From assembly GCA_012523655.1 (NCBI GenBank), contig JAAYTV010000219.1, positions 1 to 10,893 of the forward strand: a stretch of DNA of 10,893 nt. Reading direction: 5' to 3'. Of the stretch, positions 1 to 5,910 are shown in pieces. Position numbers and translations under genes: made by a program. The notes under the pieces are model-generated. The model worked only from the letters and a program-made list of their open reading frames with translations. It was not told the origin of the DNA and did no database searches. Numbering within the stretch: position 1 is the stretch's first letter; the number at the start of each line of letters is the position of its first letter. Origin of the DNA: a bacterium (GTDB lineage Bacteria > Zhuqueibacterota > Zhuqueibacteria > Residuimicrobiales > Residuimicrobiaceae).

Positions 1-507
1 GCTATGGATTTGATCTCTCTGCTGCGCCTGGCGATCCGGGCCGCACAAGTTTTTCACCACAGCAGCAGCGCCGTTCCGCGTCATCGATTGGGCGTTGCCC
101 GAACCTACGAATATTTAGGGCTGTATGAACAGGCGAACGAGGCGTACGTTGCAGCGGATGACTGTTCAGGAACCGAACACGATCAAATGCAAATGCGCAA
201 GGCGTGGAATCTCAAACGGCTGAAGCGTTATCAAGAAGCGGAGCGGATCTGGCTGACGCTGTTGAGCGCAAGCGGCTCTTTTTCGCCTGCCCCTTGTCTC
301 GAGTTGATTAAATATTATGAGCACAAAAGCAAGGACTACGCAGCGGCGTTGACCGTCATCCATACGGCCAGGCTGCATGCCGAAACGTTGATGGAGCTGC
401 AGCCGGAAAAAGACTATCAGCCTTTTCTCCACGATCTGCGTAAACGAGAAGCCCGCATCCGCCAAAAGCAGGCCAAGATCTCATCCATGGCCAAGGAGCC
501 GTTGTGA
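1..507 (+). CDS. C-terminal part of a TPR protein, probably YprB-like (RNase H-like domain) (5' partial)
   Basis: The reading frame is open at base 1 with no ribosome-binding site before the first ATG (base 4), so the gene most likely begins upstream and only its last ~168 residues are here. The visible part is all helical with TPR-like units: a Tyr/Ala-rich helix pair around 'YLGLYEQANEAY', then 'LKRLKRYQEAERIW', then 'LIKYYEHKSKDYAAAL'. This order, with a degenerate 'KYYEH..KDY..AL' unit near the end, resembles the C-terminal tail of YprB-type proteins, whose N-terminal RNase H-like exonuclease domain would lie outside the window. The family name is recalled from pattern and the catalytic half cannot be seen; another TPR protein is possible. 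The tail is basic (many K/R after residue ~140). The stop codon overlaps the GTG start of the next gene (GTGA), so the two are probably cotranscribed and translationally coupled. Confidence 0.6.
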   Translation, partial: AMDLISLLRLAIRAAQVFHHSSSAVPRHRLGVARTYEYLGLYEQANEAYVAADDCSGTEHDQMQMRKAWNLKRLKRYQEAERIWLTLLSASGSFSPAPCLELIKYYEHKSKDYAAALTVIHTARLHAETLMELQPEKDYQPFLHDLRKREARIRQKQAKISSMAKEPL

Positions 508-1682
508 CGGAACGATTGTATTTTGACGATGCTTATCAGACGCACTTTTCCGCCCAGATAATGCAGTCCGGCGTGATAGACGGCTGCCCTGCTGTTGTTC
601 TGGATCAAACTTGTTTTTATCCCACTTCAGGCGGTCAGATGCACGACACCGGCTGGATGAACGGGATTGCTGTGCATGATGTCAGATACCAGGATGGCGA
701 AATCTGGCATCTGCTGTCATCGCCATTGCTGGCTGGCAAGGTCGAAGGCACCATCGACTGGCTGCGGCGATTTGATTTTATGCAGCAGCATACAGCCTTT
801 CATATTCTGGCTGGTTGTTTCAATGCGCTGTTTAAAATCTCCACTCTGGCCTCTCATTTGGGCGAAGAGGTTTCCACCATCGAGATCGACGTCGCAGACC
901 TTACCGTGGAGATCATGCAACAGGTCGAGGAGAGAGCCAACCAGGTGGTTTGGGAGAATCGCGCTGTGGACTCTTTTTTCGTCACTCCGGAGCAGGCGAA
1001 CGATCGATTGGTGCGTAAAAAAATCGCCCTGAACGGTCCGATTCGGTTGGTGGAGATCGCGGGTCTGGATCTGGATCCCTGCGGCGGCACACATGTTCGC
1101 AGCACAGCCCAGGTGGGAGTGATCAAGATGCTTGCCGCAGAGCGCATTCGCGGCCATTGGCGGTTGACCTTTGTCGCCGGCCGGCGGGGCTGGCGGGAGT
1201 TCTGCAGAGAGTATGAGATCATTAGAACGCTGAGCGACACATTGACTACAGGGACGGAACAGCTGATGGCCCAGATCGAAAAGATACTCGCTGAAAATAA
1301 AGAGATGCGGAAGGCTTTGCAGCAATACAACCGTGCTCAGGTCGATCAGACGATGTCCGGATTATGCGCACGCGCTGCACAACAGGGCATAGTGGTGCAG
1401 TTATTTCATGATCTTTCCATGGAAGAATTGCGCAGAGTAGCGGTGGTTGCGAGTAAAAAGCAGCCCGGCGTCTACCTGTTGGCCGCAAGGAGTGAGCAGG
1501 GCTATCTGGTCTTTGCCAACTCCAGGGACCAGCTCGATCTTCGCCCGGTTATCAAAGCTGTGCTGCCCATGATCAACGGAAGAGGAGGAGGGGAGGCCTC
1601 CCTGGTTCAAGGAGGAGGCCCAGCTCATGAAGCGCTGGAGCAGGCGCTGGAGAGAGCGGCGCAACTGGTGAGCCACGGATGA
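504..1682 (+). CDS. Alanyl-tRNA editing protein, AlaX type with C-terminal DHHA1 domain
   Basis: This is a free-standing trans-editing enzyme predicted to hydrolyse mischarged Ser- (or Gly-) tRNA-Ala in the cytoplasm. The 392 residues begin with the AlaRS-like OB/editing fold, including 'FYPTSGGQ' at 38-45. They carry both halves of the zinc/catalytic site: H96-x3-H100 in 'QQHTAFH' and C193-x3-H197 in 'DPCGGTH'. A coiled-coil linker follows (~252-282). The C-terminal domain (~285-388) ends in a glycine-rich 'GRGGGEASLVQGGG', typical of the DHHA1 domain shared with AlaRS. No aminoacylation domain is present, so this is not alaS. The start is GTG at 504, inside the stop of the upstream gene, with AAGGAG at 493-498 five bases before it. 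tRNA-Ala(GGC) lies only 79 bp downstream, which may or may not be meaningful. The editing-site residues are complete, so the enzyme should be active. It is longer than minimal AlaX (about 150-240 residues) and fits the long AlaX class. Confidence 0.9.
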   Translation: MTERLYFDDAYQTHFSAQIMQSGVIDGCPAVVLDQTCFYPTSGGQMHDTGWMNGIAVHDVRYQDGEIWHLLSSPLLAGKVEGTIDWLRRFDFMQQHTAFHILAGCFNALFKISTLASHLGEEVSTIEIDVADLTVEIMQQVEERANQVVWENRAVDSFFVTPEQANDRLVRKKIALNGPIRLVEIAGLDLDPCGGTHVRSTAQVGVIKMLAAERIRGHWRLTFVAGRRGWREFCREYEIIRTLSDTLTTGTEQLMAQIEKILAENKEMRKALQQYNRAQVDQTMSGLCARAAQQGIVVQLFHDLSMEELRRVAVVASKKQPGVYLLAARSEQGYLVFANSRDQLDLRPVIKAVLPMINGRGGGEASLVQGGGPAHEALEQALERAAQLVSHG

Positions 1683-1722
1683 GTCGCAAACCCCGCCCGA
1701 ATGACGACAAATGATATTTTTG

Positions 1723-1751
1723 TTGACATTGATCATAAAAATGGTTAAACT
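1723..1751 (+). promoter_or_regulatory. Sigma-70-type promoter for tRNA-Ala
   Basis: A perfect -35 box TTGACA (1723-1728) is followed by a 17-base spacer and TAAACT (1746-1751), which matches four of six bases of the -10 consensus. Transcription would start near 1758, giving a leader of about four bases before the tRNA at 1762. A short T-rich stretch precedes the -35 box. The promoter lies in the gap after the alaX-like stop, so tRNA-Ala has its own start even if readthrough occurs. Confidence 0.7.
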
Positions 1752-1761
1752 ATAGTCTATC

Positions 1762-1835
<74 letters not shown>

Positions 1836-1840
1836 CAATA

Positions 1841-1875
1841 AAAGGCTGATGAATTTGTTTCATCAGCCTTTCTTG
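1841..1875. terminator. Bidirectional intrinsic terminator after tRNA-Ala
   Basis: A perfect 13-bp stem (1841-1853 with 1859-1871) closes a five-base loop. It is followed by TTTCTT on the + strand and preceded by AATAAAA, which reads as TTTTATT on the - strand. It therefore suits termination of the tRNA-Ala transcript and of a convergent minus-strand transcript. The minus-strand ORF ending at 1876 sits directly beside it. Confidence 0.85.
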
Positions 1876-2112
1876 TTACGCCACACGGGGAAGGGCAGGT
1901 CGCGGGTTTGATAGAAAAATTTGCCCTACACTGATGTAACTGCAATATTTTTTGTTGCAATGATTGGGACAGCGATATGCCTGAACAAGCGCGTTGATTT
2001 CCGTCTCATCCTTTGCCTGATAGCGTTCGACCTGCCCGCACGCCTCACAGGTAATGATCAGTGTTAAAACATCGTTGGCGATTGTATTGGACGTAGCGCA
2101 CCTCCACACCAC
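1876..2112 (-). CDS. Possible small zinc-ribbon protein
   Basis: I do not recognise a family. The 78-codon frame reads from a GTG at 2112. It holds a CxxC pair ('TCEACG', residues ~22-25) and, ~22 residues later, 'RCPNHC', giving a CxxC...CxxxC layout like a small zinc ribbon, with an acidic/polar helix-like segment between ('AKDETEINALVQAY'). In favour of a real gene: this cysteine spacing, and the shared bidirectional terminator immediately after its stop. Against: there is no good ribosome-binding site at the GTG, the first ~18 residues look unconserved, and the C-terminal tail ('NPRPALPRVA') looks like run-on sequence. An ATG two bases upstream of the GTG (bases 2114-2112) is in another frame and reaches a stop after 15 codons. 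This could therefore be a decayed gene or a frame-shifted remnant. Its product, if made, would be cytosolic. Confidence 0.38.
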   Translation of the reverse strand: MVWRCATSNTIANDVLTLIITCEACGQVERYQAKDETEINALVQAYRCPNHCNKKYCSYISVGQIFLSNPRPALPRVA

Positions 2113-2183
2113 ATAAGCTTACCGTTTGATCCGCCCCTGAATAACATCTGCACATACCCTCAATCGTACAAGAGTGCGTAAAA

Positions 2184-2227
2184 TTAAAAAACGCGCAGCA
2201 GGATGGGATAAAATCGACGTTTTTTAA
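2184..2227. repeat. AT-rich inverted repeat upstream of the tRNA promoter
   Basis: TTAAAAAACG (2184-2193) and its exact reverse complement CGTTTTTTAA (2218-2227) flank a 24-base spacer. The A/T tracts sit directly upstream of the -35 box of the tRNA-Gly promoter. They could act as an UP element, as curved DNA or as an operator. Otherwise bases 2113-2235 hold nothing I can identify. Confidence 0.5.
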
Positions 2228-2235
2228 AAAAATAC

Positions 2236-2264
2236 TTGCATAAAGATTAAAATATATTTATATT
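2236..2264 (+). promoter_or_regulatory. Promoter of the tRNA Gly-Cys-Leu unit
   Basis: TTGCAT (2236-2241), a 17-base spacer and TATATT (2259-2264, five of six consensus bases) predict a start near 2271, five bases before tRNA-Gly. The preceding TTTTTAAAAAAATA (2221-2234) resembles an alpha-subunit UP element, as expected for a strong stable-RNA promoter. Confidence 0.75.
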
Positions 2265-2275
2265 AAACCTCACAC

Positions 2276-2347
2276 GCGGGAGTAGTTCAGTGGTAGAACA
2301 TAACCTTGCCAAGGTTGGGGTCGCGGGTTCAAGTCCCGTCTCCCGCT
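2276..2347 (+). tRNA. tRNA-Gly (anticodon GCC)
   Basis: The acceptor stem is GCGGGAG/CTCCCGC, the D arm GTTC/GAAC, the anticodon loop TTGCCAA (GCC) and the T arm GCGGG-TTCAAGT-CCCGT. The discriminator is U73 (2347), normal for bacterial tRNA-Gly. The bases after it are CAA, so CCA is not encoded. It is the first gene of a three-tRNA unit. Confidence 0.97.
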
Positions 2348-2360
2348 CAAAGAATCGTGC

Positions 2361-2436
2361 GGCGGCGTAGCCAAGTGGCTAAGGCGGAGGTCTGCAAAAC
2401 CTCTATGCATCGGTTCGATTCCGATCGCCGCCTCCA
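2361..2436 (+). tRNA. tRNA-Cys (anticodon GCA)
   Basis: The acceptor stem GGCGGCG/CGCCGCC is perfect. The D arm is GCC/GGC, the anticodon loop CTGCAAA (GCA) and the T arm ATCGG-TTCGATT-CCGAT. The discriminator is U73 (2433), the usual identity base for tRNA-Cys. Unlike the other four tRNA genes here, it encodes CCA (2434-2436). It lies 13 bp after tRNA-Gly. Confidence 0.97.
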
Positions 2437-2455
2437 TATTTGAGAGGCCGCAGGA

Positions 2456-2541
2456 GCCGGGGTGGCGGAAATGGTAGACGCAAGGGACTTAAAATCCCTC
2501 GGATTGCAAAGTCCGTGCCGGTTCGATTCCGGCCCTCGGCA
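2456..2541 (+). tRNA. tRNA-Leu (anticodon TAA)
   Basis: This is a class II tRNA with a long variable arm (CGGATT...AGTCCG). The acceptor stem GCCGGGG/CCTCGGC has one G-U pair. The anticodon stem AGGGA/TCCCT carries the loop CTTAAAA (TAA, reading UUA and UUG). The T arm is GCCGG-TTCGATT-CCGGC and the discriminator is A73. The bases after it are CAA, so CCA is not encoded. It is the last member of the Gly-Cys-Leu unit. Confidence 0.97.
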
Positions 2542-2563
2542 CAAGGGATGGTTGATCAAGAAC

Positions 2564-2592
2564 AGCGTTACCGCCAGGAACGCTTTTTTTTT
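2564..2592 (+). terminator. Intrinsic terminator after tRNA-Leu
   Basis: AGCGTT (2564-2569) pairs with AACGCT (2579-2584), possibly extended by a CC/GG pairing inside the loop. A run of nine T residues follows (2584-2592). It should end the Gly-Cys-Leu transcript before tRNA-Val. Confidence 0.8.
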
Positions 2593-2624
2593 AAATGACC
2601 ATCATGGAGGTGTCGGAAATATTA

Positions 2625-2698
2625 GGGCGGTTAGCTCAGCTGGTTAGAGTACTTGCTTGACATGCAAGGGGTCACTGGTTCAATTCCAGTACCGCCCA
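2625..2698 (+). tRNA. tRNA-Val (anticodon GAC)
   Basis: The acceptor stem is GGGCGGT/ACCGCCC, and the D arm GCTC/GAGT has one G-U pair. The anticodon stem CTTGC/GCAAG holds the loop TTGACAT (GAC). The T arm is ACTGG-TTCAATT-CCAGT and the discriminator is A73. CCA is not encoded (next bases CAC). No convincing promoter is visible in the 32 bp after the previous terminator, so expression may depend on readthrough or on a weak promoter. Confidence 0.97.
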
Positions 2699-2719
2699 CA
2701 CCGTATCACCCATTGTCAT

Positions 2720-2748
2720 AGCCGCCTTCCGGGGCGGTTTCTTGTTTT
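2720..2748 (+). terminator. Intrinsic terminator after tRNA-Val
   Basis: A seven-pair stem (2720-2726 with 2733-2739, one G-U) has the loop TTCCGG. It is followed by TTTCTTGTTTT. It separates the tRNA genes from thrS. Confidence 0.75.
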
Positions 2749-2780
2749 ATCGATAGACGTCCGGATCTCCCGGCCGTTCG

Positions 2781-2798
2781 GCGCCGCAAACGTGGCGC
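2781..2798 (+). promoter_or_regulatory. Hairpin in the thrS 5' leader
   Basis: GCGCCGC (2781-2787) and GTGGCGC (2792-2798) form seven pairs (one G-U) around an AAAC loop, 29 bases before the thrS ATG. No U-run follows, so it is not a terminator, and no T-box features are visible. A role in thrS control, for example as an operator like the one ThrRS binds in E. coli, is only a guess. Confidence 0.35.
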
Positions 2799-2827
2799 AT
2801 TTATTCCTAAACCAGTTTGAGAACAGA

Positions 2828-4741
2828 ATGGCTGATATCACAGTCACTTTTCCCGATGGAAAAACAAAACAATATCCATCCGGCGTACGTGTTCGGGACA
2901 TTCTATCCGAGATCAACGGCCGCATCAGCCGTGAAGCGATCGCGGCCAAATATGATGATCGCTGGCTGGATCTCTCCGCGCCATTGACCAGCGACGGCAA
3001 GCTGGTTTTTATCACCGCGGACTCTTCAGAAGGTATGGATATCTTTTGGCATTCTTCCGCCCATGTGATGGCGCACGCCATCAAATCGCTTTTCCCCCAG
3101 GCTAAATTCGCCTTTGGCCCGCCGGTGGAGGATGGCTTTTATTATGATGTGGATATCGCCAGGCCGCTGACCCCGGAAGATCTGCAAGCGATTGAAAAAA
3201 AGATGGCGGAGATCGTCAAAGCGGATCTCCCGTTCGTCCGAGAGGATTTGACCAAAGCAGAGGCGTTGAAGCTTTTTAAAAGTTTGGGCGAGACGTACAA
3301 ACTGGAACAGATTGAAAGGTTGAATGAACCGCCGAGCATCTACCGCGAGGGCGATTTTGTCGACCTCTGCCGCGGTCCTCATCTGCCATCCACCGGTGCT
3401 GTCAAACACTTCAAGCTTTTGAGCGTGGCCGGCGCCTATTGGCTGGGCGACGAAAAAAATCCCATGTTGCAGCGCGTGTACGGCGTCGCCTTCAGCAAAA
3501 AGGCCCAATTGGATGAATACCTGCTGCGCCTGGAAGAAGCTAAAAAACGCGACCATCGGCGCCTGGGCAAGGAACTCGATCTTTACAGCATCAACGAAGA
3601 GATCGGTGCAGGGTTGATTCTATGGCACCCCAAGGGCGCCTTTATCCGCTACAAGATCGAAGAGTTCTGGAAGCAGGAGCACCTGAAAGCGGGCTACGAG
3701 TTCGTCACTACGCCGCATATCGCACGGGCGAATTTGTGGAGCACCAGCGGCCATCTGGATTTTTTTCATGAAAATATGTTTTCCCCCATGGTGGTGGATG
3801 AGGTCGAGTACCTGATCAAGCCGATGAACTGCCCGTTTCATCTGCAGATCTATAAAAACAGCATGCGCAGCTACCGCGACCTGCCGTTGCGGTGGGCCGA
3901 GCTCGGCACCGTTTATCGTTATGAGCGCTCCGGCGTGTTGCACGGCCTTTTGCGCGTACGCGGTTTTACCCAGGATGATGCGCATTTGATCTGCCGTCCG
4001 GACCAGTTGGACGACGAAATCTCCCGCGTGCTGGATTTTTGCTTGTACATGCTGCGCTCCTTTGGATTTGAGTCCTATGATATCTATCTGTCCACCCGTC
4101 CGGCCAACGCGGTGGGCACAGTGGAGAATTGGCAGGTCGCCACTGAGGCGCTCAAGAACGCCTTGGAAAGGGCTCAGGTGGCTTACCAGATCGATCCGGG
4201 CGAGGGTGTGTTCTACGGCCCCAAGATCGACATCAAAATACACGATCGTCTGGGACGCACTTGGCAGTGCTCCACCATACAGGTCGATTTCAACGAACCC
4301 GAGCGGTTCGATATCGCGTATATCGGCCAGGACGGCAATCGCCATCGTCCGATCATGCTCCATCGAGCCCTGCTCGGATCCCTGGAGCGGTTTTTCGGCG
4401 TGCTGATTGAACATTACGCCGGTGCTTTTCCACTTTGGCTGACCCCGGTGCAGGCCATCGTGCTGCCGATCACGGAAAAGCAGGCGGAGTATGGCCGCAT
4501 GGTTTTCGAAACGCTGCAACAGCAGGGCGTCCGTGTCCAGCTGGATGATCGCAGCGAAAAAGTCGGCTACAAGATTCGTGAAGCGGAAACTCAAAAGATA
4601 CCCTATATGCTGGTCCTTGGACAAAAAGAGGTTGACACCAACACGGTCTCCCTGCGTAAGCATAAGGAAGGGGATTGCGGCGTGCTGGCCGTCCAATCCG
4701 TTGTTGACGAGATCAAAGAAAAGGAAAGAACCAAGAGTTAA
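2828..4741 (+). CDS. thrS: Threonyl-tRNA synthetase
   Basis: This cytosolic class II synthetase charges tRNA-Thr. From the ATG at 2828 it has 637 residues, close to the family norm (~640). Domains in order: TGS (1-62); the N2 editing domain with H75/H79 in 'HSSAHVMAH' and C181/H185 in 'CRGPH', which clears Ser-tRNA-Thr; the catalytic core (~245-535); and the anticodon-binding domain (~540-637). The catalytic zinc ligands C335, H386 and H512 fall one residue from the E. coli positions. Motif 2 'RYERSG' (R364) and motif 3 'LGSLERF' (R521) are intact. The same frame stays open upstream through the tRNA-Val gene, but those 57 codons are not conserved-looking, and the family's TGS domain begins with MADITV-like sequence. 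The ribosome-binding site is weak (GAGAA at 2819-2823). No clear promoter is seen in 2750-2827. Downstream, infC follows after 58 bp, as in many bacterial thrS-infC-rpmI-rplT clusters. Confidence 0.97.
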   Translation: MADITVTFPDGKTKQYPSGVRVRDILSEINGRISREAIAAKYDDRWLDLSAPLTSDGKLVFITADSSEGMDIFWHSSAHVMAHAIKSLFPQAKFAFGPPVEDGFYYDVDIARPLTPEDLQAIEKKMAEIVKADLPFVREDLTKAEALKLFKSLGETYKLEQIERLNEPPSIYREGDFVDLCRGPHLPSTGAVKHFKLLSVAGAYWLGDEKNPMLQRVYGVAFSKKAQLDEYLLRLEEAKKRDHRRLGKELDLYSINEEIGAGLILWHPKGAFIRYKIEEFWKQEHLKAGYEFVTTPHIARANLWSTSGHLDFFHENMFSPMVVDEVEYLIKPMNCPFHLQIYKNSMRSYRDLPLRWAELGTVYRYERSGVLHGLLRVRGFTQDDAHLICRPDQLDDEISRVLDFCLYMLRSFGFESYDIYLSTRPANAVGTVENWQVATEALKNALERAQVAYQIDPGEGVFYGPKIDIKIHDRLGRTWQCSTIQVDFNEPERFDIAYIGQDGNRHRPIMLHRALLGSLERFFGVLIEHYAGAFPLWLTPVQAIVLPITEKQAEYGRMVFETLQQQGVRVQLDDRSEKVGYKIREAETQKIPYMLVLGQKEVDTNTVSLRKHKEGDCGVLAVQSVVDEIKEKERTKS

Positions 4742-4799
4742 TCTCGATTCGCGTTGGCGGTTTCGAGCCTTTTTAAGGACTAATATAAGGAGAGATCCC

Positions 4800-5309
4800 A
4801 TCAAGAAAAAAGCCATTCGCATCAATGAACAGATTGATGTTCCGGTGGTGCGCCTGATTGGTGAGGCCGGCGAGCAGCTAGGTCTGATTAAAATCAGTGA
4901 GGCGCTCAGAAGAGCGGAAGCGGCGGGGTTTGACCTGGTCGAAGTTGCCCCCAACTCTGATCCGCCTGTCTGTAAAATCATGGACTTTGGCAAGTACAAG
5001 TACGAACTGGCCAAAAAAGAAAAAGAAACCAGAAAAAAGCAACACATCATCCTGACCAAGGAGATACGGCTGCGACCAAAAATCGAAGAACATGATTTCG
5101 ATTTCAAGGTCAAACACGCCCGCAAATTTCTTGAGGAGGGCAACCGCGTCAAGGCCTCGGTGGTGTTTAAAGGACGTGAGATGATCCACCAGGAGTTCGG
5201 CAAGCGCGTAATGGAAAATTTCACCAAAGCGCTGGAAGACATCGCCAAGTACGATAAGGAACCGGCGATGGAAGGCGGCACCCTGGTGGTCGTCTATACG
5301 AAAAAATAA
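4800..5309 (+). CDS. infC: Translation initiation factor IF-3, AUC start
   Basis: IF3 binds the 30S subunit, prevents premature 50S joining and checks the start codon and initiator tRNA. The 169-residue product has the N-terminal domain (1-75, 'RINEQI' at 7-12, 'VCKIMDFGKYKYE' at 57-69), a lysine-rich linker and the C-terminal 30S-binding domain (~85-169, 'EIRLRPKIEEHDF', 'GNRVKASVVFKGRE'). No ATG, GTG or TTG lies at the conserved N-terminus in this frame. The first ATG is at codon 61, and GTG codons at ~16-17 would delete conserved residues. The start is therefore placed at ATC 4800-4802, seven bases after a perfect AAGGAG (4787-4792), giving fMet-Lys-Lys-Lys. E. coli infC uses AUU, and its rare start is the basis of IF3 autoregulation; by analogy the same control is likely here. 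A terminator-like hairpin with a short U-run lies between thrS and infC (4743-4774). Confidence 0.95.
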   Translation: MKKKAIRINEQIDVPVVRLIGEAGEQLGLIKISEALRRAEAAGFDLVEVAPNSDPPVCKIMDFGKYKYELAKKEKETRKKQHIILTKEIRLRPKIEEHDFDFKVKHARKFLEEGNRVKASVVFKGREMIHQEFGKRVMENFTKALEDIAKYDKEPAMEGGTLVVVYTKK

Positions 5310-5312
5310 TCA

Positions 5313-5330
5313 CTCATCTTTTATGAGAGG
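5313..5330 (+). promoter_or_regulatory. Hairpin overlapping the rpmI ribosome-binding site
   Basis: CTCAT (5313-5317) pairs with ATGAG (5323-5327) around the loop CTTTT. The Shine-Dalgarno sequence GAGAGG (5325-5330) is partly inside the 3' arm. The five-pair stem is weak. It could modulate L35 translation, but chance is possible. Confidence 0.3.
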
Positions 5331-5336
5331 AACACT

Positions 5337-5531
5337 ATGCCGAAACAAAAGTCAAACCGGGCGGCTAAAAAACGTTTTCGGTTGACGGGAACGGGTAAAG
5401 TACGCAGCAACCATTCGTGTAAACGCCACATTTTAACCAAGAAAACGCGCAAGCGCAAACGGGCGCTGCGGCGCGCCGACATCATCCATCCGGCTGATGA
5501 GGCACGCGTCAAAAAAATGATCTCTGCCTGA
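5337..5531 (+). CDS. rpmI: 50S ribosomal protein L35 (bL35)
   Basis: This small, very basic structural protein of the large subunit has 64 residues, the usual length. It opens with 'MPKQKSNRAAKKRF' and 'TGTGKVRSNHS', followed by the Lys/Arg-rich 'HILTKKTRKRKR' and an acidic-free C-terminal helix, all typical of bL35. The ATG at 5337 has GAGAGG at 5325-5330. It lies 27 bp after infC and 30 bp before rplT, the standard infC-rpmI-rplT order. In E. coli, L20 represses translation from rpmI onwards, so hairpins on either side of this gene are worth noting. Confidence 0.97.
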   Translation: MPKQKSNRAAKKRFRLTGTGKVRSNHSCKRHILTKKTRKRKRALRRADIIHPADEARVKKMISA

Positions 5532-5540
5532 TCGGGCAGA
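5523..5540 (+). promoter_or_regulatory. Hairpin spanning the rpmI stop codon
   Basis: TCTGCC (5523-5528) and GGCAGA (5535-5540) form a perfect six-pair stem whose loop contains the rpmI TGA stop (5529-5531). Ribosomes finishing rpmI would melt it, so it could couple rpmI and rplT translation. No T-run follows, so it is not a terminator. Confidence 0.35.
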
Positions 5541-5561
5541 CCTTAATCTTTTGGAGGAGTT

Positions 5562-5909
5562 ATGCCAAGATCCCATTCGCCGGTCGTAACGCGTCACCGT
5601 CGAAACAAATATTTAAAGGCCGCTAAAGGCTACTGGGGCGGAAAAAGCCGTCTCTGGCGATCTGCTAAAGAGCAGGTCGACAAGGGGCTTCAGTACGCCT
5701 ACCGCGATCGCCGAGTCAGAAGACGCGAATTTCGTAGTTTGTGGATTGTGCGCATTAACGCGGCAGCCCGGATGTTTGATTCGAGTTATTCTACGTTGAT
5801 CGACGGGCTGAAAAAGCACAATATCGAAATCAACCGCAAGGTTCTGGCCGACCTGGCGGTGCATGACCTGCCGGCTTTCGAAGCCCTGGTCAAGACGGCC
5901 AAATCCTGA
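5562..5909 (+). CDS. rplT: 50S ribosomal protein L20 (bL20)
   Basis: This early 23S rRNA-binding assembly protein has 115 residues, within the usual 115-120. It has the basic N-terminal extension ('TRHRRNKYLKAAKGYWG') and 'QYAYRDRRVRRREFRSLWIVRINAAAR', the best conserved block of the family. It also has the globular C-terminal domain with 'INRKVLADLAVHDLPAFEALV'. The ATG at 5562 follows a strong GGAGGAG (5553-5559). In known systems this C-terminal domain binds the operon's own mRNA as a repressor; whether that holds here is inference. It is followed at once by pheS (1 bp gap). Confidence 0.97.
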   Translation: MPRSHSPVVTRHRRNKYLKAAKGYWGGKSRLWRSAKEQVDKGLQYAYRDRRVRRREFRSLWIVRINAAARMFDSSYSTLIDGLKKHNIEINRKVLADLAVHDLPAFEALVKTAKS

Positions 5910-5910
5910 A

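Noticed and set aside
717..1330. Two overlapping minus-strand frames opposite the alaX-like gene
   Set aside because: They are shadows of a gene with intact catalytic motifs and have no family features of their own.
2347..2559. Minus-strand frame ('GPESNRHG...RRRSESNRC')
   Set aside because: It is a typical false protein read from the antisense strand of tRNA-Cys and tRNA-Leu.
2462..2647. Small + frame across tRNA-Leu ('MAEMVDARDLKSL...')
   Set aside because: This is the well-known spurious translation of tRNA-Leu genes.
2657..2827. Upstream extension of thrS (57 codons before ATG 2828)
   Set aside because: It begins inside tRNA-Val and runs through a terminator. ThrRS from ATG 2828 already has full family length and the normal TGS start.
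2750..2827. T-box leader or clear sigma-70 promoter before thrS
   Set aside because: No T-box consensus or antiterminator is present, and no -35/-10 pair with suitable spacing is convincing; only the hairpin at 2781-2798 stands out.
4491..4799. Upstream extension of infC from an ATG inside thrS
   Set aside because: The residues are an out-of-frame reading of thrS; the family N-terminus and the ribosome-binding site both point to ATC 4800.
3620..5281. Long minus-strand frame (553 codons) opposite thrS-infC
   Set aside because: It is antisense to two strongly conserved genes, has low-complexity composition and shows no recognisable domain.
5863..5910. Upstream start of pheS inside rplT
   Set aside because: It overlaps the conserved end of L20 in another frame and adds residues with no family similarity.
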